Shown here in pieces: positions 9,458 to 20,396 of a stretch of DNA of 64,000 nt. The notes below the pieces were generated by a model. The model ran no database searches and had not been told where the DNA came from. It was given only the letters and a program-made list of their open reading frames with translations. The DNA is from Neopestalotiopsis rosae (Eukaryota > Ascomycota > Sordariomycetes > Amphisphaeriales > Sporocadaceae), in NCBI GenBank assembly GCA_023078685.1, contig JALGAS010000009.1, positions 1,302,001-1,366,000 on the forward strand. Reading direction: 5' to 3'. The first letter of the stretch is position 1, and each line of letters starts with the position of its first letter. The position numbers were made by a program, and so were the translations under genes.

Positions 9458-11192
9458 ATGGATGGGGCCAAGTCCTCTCGCGAAGAGCCAACAGATAATA
9501 GTACTAATGGAAGTAAGCCAAGACTAGCATCCCACATTTAGAACTTGAGGACATAAAACTAATCCCTGATGTAGACAGCGACTTTCAGTTCATTTCAATA
9601 CAAAACCCGGCGGAAGCCAAGGATCGTGGCAAAAGACGCCTAGCTCGGTCGCACGCTGTCCGACAGGCCCTGAAGAATGTTCGAAAAGCCCAGGAGGAAA
9701 TCTCGAGGGGTGACGCCGTCGCATCCAGCCAAACAGTCAGCCCCTGGTCCGTCTTCGTCTCTCCGTCAGTTTACGGACCTTTCGAGACTCTGTTTGGGGA
9801 CTCGCCAAGGTTGAGAACTCTGTTAAGTCACGGTAAGCTTCTTCGTGGCCTGATATGGCCCTTACTCATGCCGGTATGTAGGTGCCGCCAGATGCGCCGC
9901 TGAGCCCGTATTCAGCGTTGCGGACCCGGTCCTATTCCAGGACTTCGGCTCCGTCTTCCGTTCTGATATTGACGACCCGGCCCTGCTGAATGCCGTCATG
10001 CTTACCTTTGCGCTGGCGGTGACTGGTGGAAACATGGACAACGAGTGCATTGGGTACCAAAACCAGGCGCTGGCCGCCGTTCGTGAAAGAATGAGCTCTC
10101 CCGACACGGCGTTATCGCTCCCTACGCTAGGCGCCATATTGCTTCTTGCCGGAGTGGAGGTCTGTAAATGCAAACGACGAAGAGGTTAATCCATGGCTAA
10201 TGCGCAGTAATCGATCAGGCTCGACTAGGCATGCGGTGGCAAGTCCAGCTCCACATGAGCGCCATACGACGACTGCTCGACATAGGCCAATCTAAAACCA
10301 TCTACCTGACTGACGGAATTAAGCGAGCAATTTTCTGGTGAGTCATAACTTCTCCAACACGATTGTGTGCTGAGCTGGAAATCATTCATGATACCTGACG
10401 CCTCGGACAGGCAGGATCTAAATTCATCCATCATGACCGGATCGGACCGGATCATAGACCACACGACTTTTGGCGAACTTCAGTGGAAGCGGGACCCTTT
10501 TGCCCCTACCTTCTTTGTTCTATCACCTGGGTTCCAGAAACGAACCCACTTGTTCCCAGAGGACTTCGTTGAGGTCCTCATGGATATTCATGCGCTGCAA
10601 TGCGTCCAAGACCTGCCCGGTTATTCGTGCCAGAACCCGATCGAAATGCTCCGAGTCGATAATCATCAAGCGTCCATCGGTTCTAGGCTCTTGAATTTGC
10701 CCAAGCTTTCTCTGGTATTAGAAGCCTGTCATCTAGCTGCTTATCTCAGCGCTTGTATGCTCTGTTCCAAAGTTTGGCGCCACTCCTCGATACCCGTACG
10801 TAATATATTCTGAGGATCTGCCCTCCTCCAAGCTGAGATGGAACTTCCAGCTACATTCTGCTGACCCGGATGAGGAAAAGTCTTATGTGTCAAAACACTT
10901 ATTACAGAGCCTGCAACAGTCAGATAAGGACCTGTTCTGGGATAATGATCCGGATCTCCTGATCTGGATGCTATACCTGGGTGGATCCTTCTCCCCTAAA
11001 GGAACGATACGCTCCGGGTACAAGCAGCTGCTGCAGAGAAATTGCGAATCACAGCGATTTGGACGAAATTTTCATTCCTTAACAGAAGTAATAGAGGTTG
11101 TGAGGCAATTTATTTGGTCGGAAAAGGCCTATCGCTCGCAGTTTGAGCAGTTTTGGACGTATATCCATACAATCGGACCAGATGACCGGTGA
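9458..11192 (+). CDS. Fungal transcription-factor-domain protein (Fungal_trans_2 type)
   Basis: Six exons: join(9458..9512,9575..9832,9882..10163,10208..10337,10411..10795,10851..11192), 483 aa, all junctions in frame. Near the N-terminus is DFQFISIQNPAEAKDRGKRR followed by an R-S-H-A-V-R motif; this start is shared by many Pezizomycotina proteins with PF11951 (Fungal_trans_2), which usually lack the Zn2Cys6 finger. The middle shows LSLPTLGAILLLAGVEV and IDQARLGMRWQVQLHMSAIR, and the C-terminal part DPDLLIWMLYLGG and GTIRSGY, both usual for the family. Such proteins are presumed nuclear regulators, often next to specialised-metabolism or cell-surface genes. The ATG sits only five bases after a TA run, so the true start may differ. 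No target gene is evident. Confidence 0.8.
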
Positions 11193-12346
11193 TGCAGCCT
11201 GTGAGTAGTTTTGCGATATCGTACCCACGCTGCTATCAAAGCTTCGACCCTCAGACAGTTTATAGGGAGGCAGCAAACTGGTCGGAGGAGATCACGTCGG
11301 TAGACACTGCAGAAAAGAATTCCTCTTGTTGCAATTAATTGAGAGTATAGTCTGTCTCTTGTATCGCAGCCTGCACAGTATTCCTGCCCTCCCTTCTAAG
11401 CCAAGATATGTGCCGCTCAGCTGCCACACCACGATCTAGTTCAGCTATAACCAATCACCTGCCGTCCCTTGTCTTTGGTTCATGATCGGAGGATGTAACT
11501 AAGTTCTCTAACATAAACAGGAACTGCTTATTGAACGTATAATAAAGATATCCTGCAGTGCTATGGATTACGTAAAACGTGCCACGATCATAACCATTGA
11601 GTGGTAAACTTGTTTTGAGACCATAGACCAGGTTCTGGTTCACAACGAAGGGTCAGGCCAAATATGATTATTGCATCCTCATATGGATATGCACCGTCGA
11701 TGACTCGCTGCACGACATCCGGCCATGTGAAGTTCGAAGTTCGGAGAAGCAAGAGGCAGCAGAAATGTTGGTGCGTAGAAGTTGGTACCTGGATATCCTA
11801 ACCCTACCGTTCTACCCCCTCAGGGAGAAGAGGGCAAAATCTTGGACTACTAGAATTTTCCAGCAGTTAGCTTCTATGCTGCGCAATTAGACAAAGTTTT
11901 AGACTGGGGGCTGTAGTATTCTGAATTTTAACTGGCCTTTCGAGTAAAATCATTGAGAGAGCTTGGCTTGACGTAACGGCCATTCTGGGTTAATAATGGA
12001 TTGTAACAAGTTATTACTTACGTCGCATTCTGTACACTAGCCGACTTGCAAACTGCATCCTACCAATCAACTGTGGTTAGATGATCTTGTCTGTACCTGG
12101 TGAGTAAGCACCGGCATGGTAGCTGCAAAGAGATCCACACTGACCTTTTAGGAAATATCTGTTCCTCCCAAAGCGGTAAAATCTATGGTTAGCTTTTCGC
12201 ATGAAGCACGGCACGGGAATTTATGTTGCTCTTTACAAGCCCTTTCCAATCACTTATATAAAGCGTACTTTCTCGCCAGCAATCTCTGTTCTCGCAAGTC
12301 TCTCAACGTACAAATCGAATCAGTCTTGTTTTTGAAATCCGCAACT
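11193..12346. other. Gene-free interval
   Basis: About 1.15 kb, AT-rich in the middle. It holds the promoter of the HD-domain gene at its right end (TATATAAAG at 12255-12263, about 90 nt before the ATG). No gene, RNA or repeat was recognised. Confidence 0.45.
12255..12263 (+). promoter_or_regulatory. TATA box of the HD-domain gene
   Basis: TATATAAAG is 84-92 nt upstream of the start codon at 12347. Motif and spacing are as expected for a core promoter. Confidence 0.45.
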
Positions 12347-13260
12347 ATGGAATTTAAGCTCACTTGGATTGTTCAAATGCTTCTCGCATTCCAAGCCCAT
12401 CCCTCCCTTGGCTTCCACCACGTGCTCCCACGAGGTATCAACCAGAAGCCGACACAGGTGATCGGCGGTGTCGAAGTCATCGACACGCCTCTGTAAGTCG
12501 AGCTATTATTTGCAACACATGTCCTTCCAATCAAATCATTAATTGCCTTCTCAACAGCGTACGCGCAGCCCAATCTTTTGCTCAGCAAGCTAGCGATGTT
12601 TACCTTTATAATCACATCATGCGGACCTGGCTTTTCGGGGCGCTTGTCATGACTCACAATACCACGTTGAAAGAAACCGTCGATCTCGAAGTCCACGCAA
12701 TTGGCTCGATGCTACACGACCTCGGCCTTGTGCTCAACGGCTCCTGGATCAGCCAGGACCGCCGGTTCGAAGTCGACAGCGCCGTCGCAACGACCGACTT
12801 TGTCGAGCGCCAAGTCTCGAATGATGGCGAGGGTACTGCCTGGGACGCCAACCGGTTGCAACTACTGTTTGATTCGGTATTGCTTAGCTCAGAGTACAGG
12901 TTCTCTTTGTATAAGCAGCCAACGGTGGCCGTCCTGGTAACTGGCGTTTTCATTGACTTGGAAGGGCTAGCCTCTCTCGCAGCGTATGGTATTACAAGTG
13001 CGGAGTATAGGAACGTCGAGGCGGCGTTTCCCAGGCTCAACTTCATTACTGGTGTCAACACAACGCTTGTGCAGCTCTGCGCGGCAAAGCCAAACTCGAC
13101 TTATGGTTAGTTGTTCTTCGTGCTGGTAAATATATGTGCATGATAAGATCGATGCTAATGATGACGATCCGTGGCAGATTCATGGCAGCAGGCTTTTGGA
13201 GACGCCTTCGTGCCAGGCTATTCCGCAGCTGGACAGCGGATCTTCGACTTCTTTCAGTAG
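12347..13260 (+). CDS. Secreted HD-domain protein, cyanamide hydratase-like
   Basis: Three exons: join(12347..12492,12558..13105,13178..13260), 258 aa. An N-terminal hydrophobic stretch (residues 5-20, LTWIVQMLLAF) looks like a signal peptide. Then come YNHIMRTWLFGALV (first metal His), HAIGSMLHDLGLV (the H-D pair) and FEVDSAVATTDFV, the order and spacing of the HD-domain cyanamide hydratase/Ddi2-like family. Those enzymes hydrate cyanamide to urea, and fungal relatives act on cyano or isocyano compounds; the family is normally cytosolic. A secretory leader is therefore unusual and could mean extracytoplasmic detoxification of nitriles or isonitriles. Several N-x-T sites support secretion. 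Exact substrate is unknown; other HD phosphohydrolase activity is possible. Confidence 0.75.
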
Positions 13261-14093
13261 AACTACCTGGCTCGGTGGCGTAATCGAATGAGTGTCGAGG
13301 CCTCTGACGGTGGTTTGACTTTACACTCTGGCTAGTTCAACTCTTGGAAAGCTACGCTCCTTGCCTCACGATGCAGTCAATTGCCCTTCTCGATATTCCC
13401 GCCACTTCGATATCGTTCTTCTGCTGTCTATAGTAATAGGAGTAGATCTTATATAATACGTGCCACCGTTCTCTGAAACAATCTATAATAATTAGTGTCA
13501 CACTGAAAAGTCGAGATGCACAGATAGTATATAGCGTATGCTCTAAATGCGCACCATCTATTTCTCCATACTATACTCGTCCGTTTGCTATTTAGGTGTC
13601 GCGCTCTTCAAATATCGCAGACTTGACGACAGTGAAGTTTGTCCAAGTTTCCAGCACTCGAATGCTTGTTTCCTGATTCATAGGCCTTTGTTGAGTGATA
13701 AAAGTATAAGGGAAATGTTTTGGGCATATTGACCGGACAACCCAAATTCGCGGAGTGTGCTTCGGGACCCCTCTGTACAGGTAAAAGCCCATAGGGTAGT
13801 ATTACATGCTACAGCGCTCTCTATTGCCGCCCATGCCGCCCACGCCGCCCACTGCCCTGGCATCTAGCACCACTCGGGGCAATGACCCACTGCGACCTGG
13901 CGCCAATCCACCTCCAAATGCAGCCTACAGTACCAATCTACCAGGAGGCATTCAACCTGCCGCCAACCATATGTACAATGCATGTACGGCCCGATGGCAG
14001 ACAAAACTCCTCCAAGTCAAGCACTTCGCGATCTCACTTACACGCAGACTCGCACCGCAGTACTGGCTTCGATGACGTGCAATCACTTTACCC
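13261..14093. other. Gene-free interval with left copy of a flanking repeat
   Basis: About 830 nt between the HD-domain gene and the acidic orphan gene. It contains the left copy (13522-13597) of a repeat also found at 26.24 kb. Open frames between 13.8 and 14.1 kb in all three frames are Pro/Thr-rich and could include a 5' leader of the next gene. Confidence 0.45.
13522..13597 (+). repeat. Flanking direct repeat, left copy (RIP-like)
   Basis: About 75 bp match 26242-26323 in the same direction. A core of ~24 bases, around TGCTCTAAATGCGCACCATCT, is identical. In the 43 bases that follow the differences are seven transitions and no transversion. At six of the seven, this left copy has T or A where the other has C or G, each in CpA/TpG context. 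That is the pattern of repeat-induced point mutation. What the repeat was (LTR remnant, gene tail, other) is not visible. Confidence 0.7.
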
Positions 14094-15189
14094 ATGCCAC
14101 GCGACGCCCACACCACAGCGTTGGCTCAGGCTGTTCGCCAATTCTATCAGGCGGCCATCAAACCGCCCTACATCGACGCGGATGCCATGCTTGAACCACC
14201 ACCGGACGGCTGGCCAGGTGTAAATGCAGAGATACTCCGCGCCCGGGGTAGATCAGACCATGTGATCGAGCTGCTCCGCCACTTACCCTATCTGCGTCAG
14301 CCATCCCAGGCTGGGCGTCGGTGGATGCTCTCGCCCACCACGCTGGCGATTGATTACTCCAGCGGTGAGGTGTACGGCGAAGATATGGAACAGCGTCAGC
14401 CAACGCCGCCGCATTGTATTTGGCTCACCGCCCACGCGGGCCGCGATGGCACGGATCTGCTGCTTGACACGGAAACGAGTGAGCTGACTGCATCATCTCT
14501 GGTCGCGCCCCACGTACTGCAATACTGATCTGTGGTTAGATAGCATTACCGAGTGGTCGATGCTCGAGGACCATTTAATGATCCCCTACGCGGAATACGA
14601 GCATCTCCCCAAGCAAGACAAGTGGATGGCGTACCCCACTATGCCGGCCGCGGCCTTCTTTGATCTCTGGCGGCGGCGATGGGCCAAGCTGGTATGGCTG
14701 CCCGTGCCGACATCCAAGGGCCCATTCTCGGCACTGTGGTGGCACAGGGCGCTACCCCAATCGGACGCCGAGGCTTCTATCCTGGAGTCCGACGAGGAGT
14801 ACGAGTATGACGAGGACGATTCAGACAGCGATTCAGGGGACGGTGATGACGAGACGGATGACCTCAACTTGTCTGATGACGAGGTCAATGCTCTCGTCGA
14901 CGACGCCGGCAGACCGAGCATTGACGCACCTTCTCCTAGTCTTCCATGGATAGAACACGATAGAGACGATGTTGGCGATAATACTGTGGGACCAATAAAC
15001 AGCAAGGCTCAAGTAAGTCATTACTAATTTATCATTCTTAGCCTTGTGGCCTTTATTCGAGTGCACCGCATCTGCTGATCGCTGTCGGTATAGGAAGTGT
15101 TTGATATTTATAAGCGCCACGGTTGGCCGGATATTTTCGATCGACAAAGTTGCAAGGATGACTTACAGGATTTTGAAAAGCGACAATAG
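14094..15189 (+). CDS. Acidic orphan protein, function unknown
   Basis: Three exons: join(14094..14478,14540..15012,15094..15189), 317 aa; junction phases agree and the last exon adds a neat 31-residue tail. The N-terminal half (residues 1-130) is globular, with helix-forming text such as TTALAQAVRQFYQAAI and a strand-turn pattern MLSPTTLAIDYSSGEVYG. The middle has many Trp residues (FFDLWRRRWAKLVWLP, FSALWWHRAL). Residues about 205-255 are strongly acidic (runs of D, E and S) and probably disordered. No family recognised. It is the first gene inside the stretch bracketed by the 75-bp repeats. The start is uncertain: a stop lies only 21 nt upstream in frame, but a further 5' exon cannot be excluded. 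Nuclear or chaperone-like roles for acidic tails are only a guess. Confidence 0.6.
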
Positions 15190-15626
15190 ATTTTTTTTTT
15201 CGGCCTCGTGATAGAAGCATAGATGGAAAGGACAGAGAATGGAAATAGCTTCGGGTTGAGCATCCAAAAGGAGCCTCGACGGGACACAGCTTGATCTGGT
15301 AGAAGGCTGAGTAGACGATAAACGGGAAGTCGTGGGCGATTATGAGTACAAGCACGCTGCGTTACCGAATTGAGATTGTCTACCACACTTGAGACATATT
15401 TGCCTTATTTCCTGCTTATGTAATATAGCGATGCGTGCTCTGGCGGGCGGGCATATCTGTACACGGCATTGTGGCAATAGCGCGGTGGTATTTAAGTGAT
15501 ACTGCTGTCAGAAATCTCTGTATGTTCTCCCCCCGGCGGCCATCCTTATTACTCAAGTGACAATTATCAAAGCAAAGTATAAGCACGATCATCCGGACTT
15601 AGATTACTCGAATCTGTCTGGGATCA
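15190..15626. other. Gene-free interval
   Basis: About 440 nt between two convergent genes. It begins with a T-run just after the first stop codon (15189-15201) and should hold both 3' untranslated regions. Nothing else seen. Confidence 0.5.
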
Positions 15627-16370
15627 TCACGGGACACTCCGTGGCTCCTCGCCCTCCCAGCCGCTCACCCGCATGGACCTAACAAACCTCACGGTCGCGG
15701 ACTTCCGTGTTCCGTGTTGGGGATCACAACCAAAGAAATCGTTGTTCAACGGTATGCCCCAGCCGTTGCGCACGCGCTCCTTGACCTTGTACACGATGTT
15801 GCCATCGTTGGTGAGGTCTCTGCCGCCCCAATAGATCTCGCGGACCGTCACGTCGCCATTATCCATCTGGGACGCGTATCGTTCACACTGGTTGAGCGTA
15901 TCCCTCATCCGTGCCTGTGTATTTTCGAGTTCTCTGGACAGTGATGAAAGTTTTGACTGCATCTCGGACTGCAGTTCCCCCTTATCCCTCATTGCCGTTG
16001 AGAGCTCCTCGTTCAGCCTCTGCGACTCGGACTCGCGATTCGCCAGTTTTCGTGAGGTGGCATCCAAGTCCGCCCGGAGCGCGTCCCTACCCGACTTTGC
16101 CTCAGCCCTGGTCGTCTCGACAAGTCTTTGGGATTCCTGCAGCTGGGCCTTCAACGTGACGATCTCTGCTCGGCAGGCCTCCAGATCCTGGGCATTTCGG
16201 GCAGCATTGGCATGGACCTCGGAGGCTGCTCTATCGGCAGCCTCCTTCTTGGCTTTTTCTGCTGCGAGCTTTGCAAGCCTGGCCGCGGCTATGTTGCTCT
16301 GGTAGTCATTGGGCCCATGTCCCGCGCTCGTCGCATCGTTGGCGCCGGCTTTACATTCCTTGTAGGTCAT
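15627..16370 (-). CDS. Coiled-coil protein with small C-terminal beta domain
   Basis: Intronless, 247 aa from the ATG at 16368-16370. Residues about 25-165 are a long Ala/Glu/Lys/Arg-rich heptad region (for example AARLAKLAAEKAKKEAADRA, then repeated E-L-x-x-L patterns), a clear coiled coil. Residues about 172-240 form a compact domain: VREIYWGGRDLTND, then a short loop, then IPLNNDFFGCDP and G-T-R-K-x-A-T-V-R-F. This resembles small beta-sandwich domains found in fungal proteins and DUF3395-type domains (pattern: aromatic-G-x-x-D-V/L-T, later N-x-x-F-G-x-D-P, then K-x-L-x-V-x-Y). The job of such domains is not established. Its position next to three perforin-like genes makes an assembly, receptor or inhibitor role worth testing, but that is inference. 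Confidence 0.65.
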   Translation of the reverse strand: MTYKECKAGANDATSAGHGPNDYQSNIAAARLAKLAAEKAKKEAADRAASEVHANAARNAQDLEACRAEIVTLKAQLQESQRLVETTRAEAKSGRDALRADLDATSRKLANRESESQRLNEELSTAMRDKGELQSEMQSKLSSLSRELENTQARMRDTLNQCERYASQMDNGDVTVREIYWGGRDLTNDGNIVYKVKERVRNGWGIPLNNDFFGCDPQHGTRKSATVRFVRSMRVSGWEGEEPRSVP

Positions 16371-17902
16371 CGTGATGATGTGTGCATACACGATCCGCTC
16401 GAGGTGATGGTATGCTATTGCCGCAACAAGTCTGTAGGAGGCAAGGGGATAAACCACGTAAGAAAGAAATGAAGGCACAGCGTCTCCCCTTGTTAGTGAC
16501 AGATTTCTGATTTGGGAATCCCGCCCAGTCGTCAAGCAGGTCGGTATGTCCGTAACTTCATGGACGACTATGTCCAACTTGAAGTATTAGACAATGGTAT
16601 CGTATTTGACACCCGGAGGACGGAGGTCAGGCCCACCGTCTGGGATCTGGGCTGCTCCTCAAGACCCTGACAATAAGGAGACCAGCCTGTGCCGCCCATG
16701 TTACGCGCCCTTCTTAGGTCGCAGCCCAGTCTGGAGCGCTTTGGGCCAGACCGTCTCTGGTCGAGAACGGCTGCTTCTAGCAGCTGCAGTCCAAAAAGGG
16801 CACGATCATCATGCTTAGCTACTCGACGCGATTGCTGAATGGCCTGTTCGAGCAGAGGTCCTATCCATGAGAGGTTAATGAGCGGGATGAACTTCAGCTT
16901 TCAGCTGGGGCCGTACATAGCTTCAGCTGCTACTCTCGGCCGCAAACTATCGAGTTAGTGGTCTCCCCGAGATATGACGCTCGGCACTGCGTCGATTGCG
17001 CTCCAGCCAGCCACCACGCCAATAGAACCCCATGGGGAAACCTACTACGGTAGCGGCTCGTTCCGACCAGGCTAGCTATCCCATAGGCGCTCTATAACCG
17101 CTATACTGCGGGCTGTTCTCAGCGGCCCCTCCCCCAAAGGGCTACTGGGGCGAGCCCTGGTCTTCCGCGCCCCACCACTATCTTCAAGGTTCTCTAGGGA
17201 ACCGAGCATACTATGCACACGGTATACATCTGACTCCACTACCTCTCGGGGTATTCTGCGTGTCAGAAGGCCTGGAGCAACGCCTGCGCCTCTGAGGGCT
17301 AATAGTGAACTGCTGTCTTTTTTGGGCAGACCAGGTCCGGATGAAAGACTCCGCAGCGCATGATGGCTTGGTCGAGGAAGCTTGTGACGTGTGTCGCCTT
17401 CGTTGGAAAAGAGAAGAGACCTTTTGCGCATCTTGCCGTGGGACGCGAAAGGGATGTTGCACTCATGCACGAGACTCTTGGAATTTTGACGGATTCGCCG
17501 TGTTCACGTCAGAATAATGCTTTGCTTCCGAACAAGTCCCTAAGTAAGTAGGTATGTAGAGAGCTGCAAGTTATAGGCTAGTATTGTGATACGATCGCCG
17601 AGTGTTTCTTCAACCTGGTTGCATGTTATCATCGAGTTGTAAGCTTTCAAACCAGGTAAATATCAAGTCTGTATAATAAATCATCACAAGTATAGGGTGC
17701 AGCTCTAATTCGATTACACTGTAACACGCCCCTTGAAATCTAGATGTCCTCAACTGGGGAGACATTTCATGTATTATCGTATTGAGAAGTGTTAAGTGAT
17801 AGCCTCTCTTCAGATAGAGGTAACGCAAGAGCATGACTGATGATTGGTCACAAGAAGAATGAGGCTATCTCTCAGTCGAGATGGACAACGGTTTCATCCC
17901 GC
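16371..17902. other. Gene-free interval
   Basis: About 1.5 kb between the coiled-coil gene and the first MACPF-like gene. A 132-codon minus-strand frame (17072-17470) and overlapping plus-strand frames exist, but they lack family features and are not called. No repeat or RNA gene recognised. Confidence 0.45.
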
Positions 17903-19819
17903 CTAGAAGCGACCTCCTGACTTCTTCACCATATCTACCCGACGATCAATCTGGTCCATATCCTTCTCATCCTCCGACTCCTTCTTGATGGGCTCTCCGA
18001 CCTGAAATGACGCGTTAGCCCGAGATATTGATCGACAGAAATGAAAGATATCAGAACAGGGACAAGAGGTTGCCAACTTACGGGGAGAAACTCCTTGAAC
18101 AGGAAGGGGCTGATGTGGGGCTGGACTCTGTCCTCATCCAGCGCCGCCTCAGGATACTTAGACAAGATGTTGATCTCCTGCACGATGCGGATCAGGATAT
18201 TCCGGACCATGGTACGGGCATCCTCCAGGCCCTGCAGGCTCGGCGGGAAGTCCTTGGTCAGCGCAATGGGCTTCCAATTGTACGGACCACCCTCCGATCG
18301 CTCCTTCTTGGCTTTCATGACAGTCTTCTCCTCGTTGCGGGGAGCAGAATCCTCTGAGGTGGGCGTGTCTGGCGCTACCGCATCTGACGAGCTGGTGCTC
18401 GCCTCCGAGCCCGCAGGGGCAGTGGCGCCGTCTGCGCCGGCGGCGGGAGGGGGCTTGGAGGCGGCCTCAAGCTTCTTCCTTGCCTCGGACGCCGAGATGA
18501 GCCTGCTTTGGCCGGCGGAGACATCATAGGCCAATACTTGCAGGTTCTTGGCCACCGTCTTGAAGTCAAGGTAGGCCTCTTGGAGAATGGTCGAGTAGAC
18601 ACCGGCCATCTCAAAGGCCGGCATCTTGAGCCCATTGAAGTGGGCGTGGTAGCTGCGCAGGGCAGTATACTTGGTCAAAATGGCATGGGTGCGCATCGGT
18701 GTCTTGGCCACGAGATGCGGGAATTGGAGCGCGGCCTTGCGCATAGTCTCAAACGTCCAGTCCTCCTCACCTGCGTTGCGTTCTGTCAGAGGCGAAAGAC
18801 CTTGGAGGACTTGGTGTTTTTATAGTCTGCAAGAAGGGAGAAACTTACGCGCCTTGAGTTCTTGACCACCGCCTGTGTAAGTAACGGAGATAGTGGTCTC
18901 GTTTTCGTTGAGGAAACTCGTGTCGACTTTGCTCAAGTCAAAGCCGACTGAACCCTCCCTCTTGTTTTTGTCCTCTTTGCCCTCCTTGCCCTCCTTACCC
19001 TCTGCGGCTTCTGTCGTCTCTCCGTTCTGGGTGAACGCAATCTGGGCCCTACATCGGTCAGTCTCGTCGTCTACAGGAAGCTGGAATGACTTGCGTGGAA
19101 CATACTTTGCTCTGACCTCCCGGGCCTTCTTCTCGTTCTTGGCCTTGACGGAAATAACAGCCGTGAATGTGCCGCCTTCTTGGTAACCTGAAAGATGGGC
19201 ATATGAGTGCGATTCACTGACATTTCAGGTGTGGCAATGGGACTGAGGGGATCATACCAGACACGAAACTGTCACCGTAGACTTCAGTGAAATTCTCGGA
19301 GCCAATGCCATCGATGGGTTGGAAATGGAGCAAGGAGTGATCATAGATGACCTGATTCACGACCTTGACAGAAATCAAGAACGTGACATCTGATTCCTTG
19401 ACCTTGGACGTGTTGAGGAATCCGACTTTGCCCTTGGCATCAAAGGCATCATATTTGATGGAAAAAGCGGCATTGACCTGCAAAGTAGGGTCAATTCAGC
19501 AGTGACTGGGAAGGATTGAGAGGTATGCTCCTAAGAACCTACGTTCATCTCGCTCGTCACATCTGTGACCTTGTCGACGATGGAAGTCTTGTATGTTACT
19601 TCCTGGGCAACCGGCCCGTTGGTAGGAGGCGGCGGTTTCTGCTTCTCGTTTCCATCTTTAGTAGTAGTGACGGCATCGTTGATGCAAATTTGCTGTGTGA
19701 ACGAATTAAAGCCTGTGGAGTGCCGCGTCAGCAAGATATCATGATCATGGTCCAGCGCAGGAATGAATACCAGTTCCCAACTGCATAGCAGTGTTGTAAG
19801 GGGCCAAGAGGGTCGCCAT
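17903..19819 (-). CDS. MACPF-like (perforin-fold) protein A
   Basis: Seven exons: complement(join(17903..18001,18082..18770,18849..19048,19106..19187,19258..19477,19543..19712,19771..19819)), 502 aa, all phases consistent. The perforin signature (aromatic-G-x-x-F-x6-G-G) is present as Y-G-D-S-F followed by six residues and G-G. It is split by the intron at 19188-19257 (coded by 19258-19279 plus 19171-19187). The usual Thr/Ser-His pair of the signature is Asp-Ser here. The N-terminus (MATLLAPYNTAMQLGTG, then a G-F-N-S-F-T-Q-Q motif) and the block around AILTKYTALRSYHAHF are shared with gene C at 22172-25759, so the two are paralogues. A lysine/glutamate-rich insertion (G-K-E repeats, about 19.0 kb) and a Ser/Pro-rich linker (about 18.4 kb) are low-complexity. 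It lacks the long lectin-like half of gene C. No signal peptide is seen. A pore-forming role is inferred from the signature. Confidence 0.6.
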
Positions 19820-20396
19820 CTTTGCAAGCTGTGACAAGAGTCTGTGTCCGCGATCTGAGACGGTCTGACAAAGCAAAGTGTATAAATTGATACTGGGAGA
19901 TGAGAGCACCGGCTGCGGCGAGAATAATATCAATGATGAAGTCGATGGATTGGTGTTTTACTCGAGGGGATGCTCGGCAAATGACTAGCTCAGGTCTTGG
20001 GGACTTTGCCGCGAGAGGGAATGAACTCGCAGCTTGGCTTACCATGTCACCGAATTGTCCAGATGCCAATAGACAAGGAAAAGATTCCGAAGTAGGCGTG
20101 GTCTGTTTCAAGGTGAGTCCAGTCAGCTGCACTGGTAGACATCACCATTAATTTCAATGCCATGTATGTAGGTATAACGTTGAGTTCAGCTGAACACTTC
20201 TTCTTTGGGTATGTTCGCTAGGCGAAACATCCCTGTCTCTATTCTCCAACCCTGGTAGGGAGATCATAATCTAGCTCCCGTACGACGGTTCATGATCAAA
20301 CTATAATATTAAAATAATGCTTTGGGTTATAAACCATCGTACCTCCAGCGCCATTCGTTGGAACCCGGAAAACACTGTGCACAACATGAGCTAGCT
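19820..20396. other. Gene-free interval
   Basis: About 580 nt holding the promoter of MACPF-like gene A and the 3' end of gene B. A minus-strand frame crosses gene A's first exon but has no family-like text. Nothing else recognised. Confidence 0.45.

Noticed and set aside
17072..17470. 132-codon minus-strand frame downstream of MACPF-like gene A
   Set aside because: Arg/Ser-rich, no conserved pattern, overlapped by plus-strand frames; not called.
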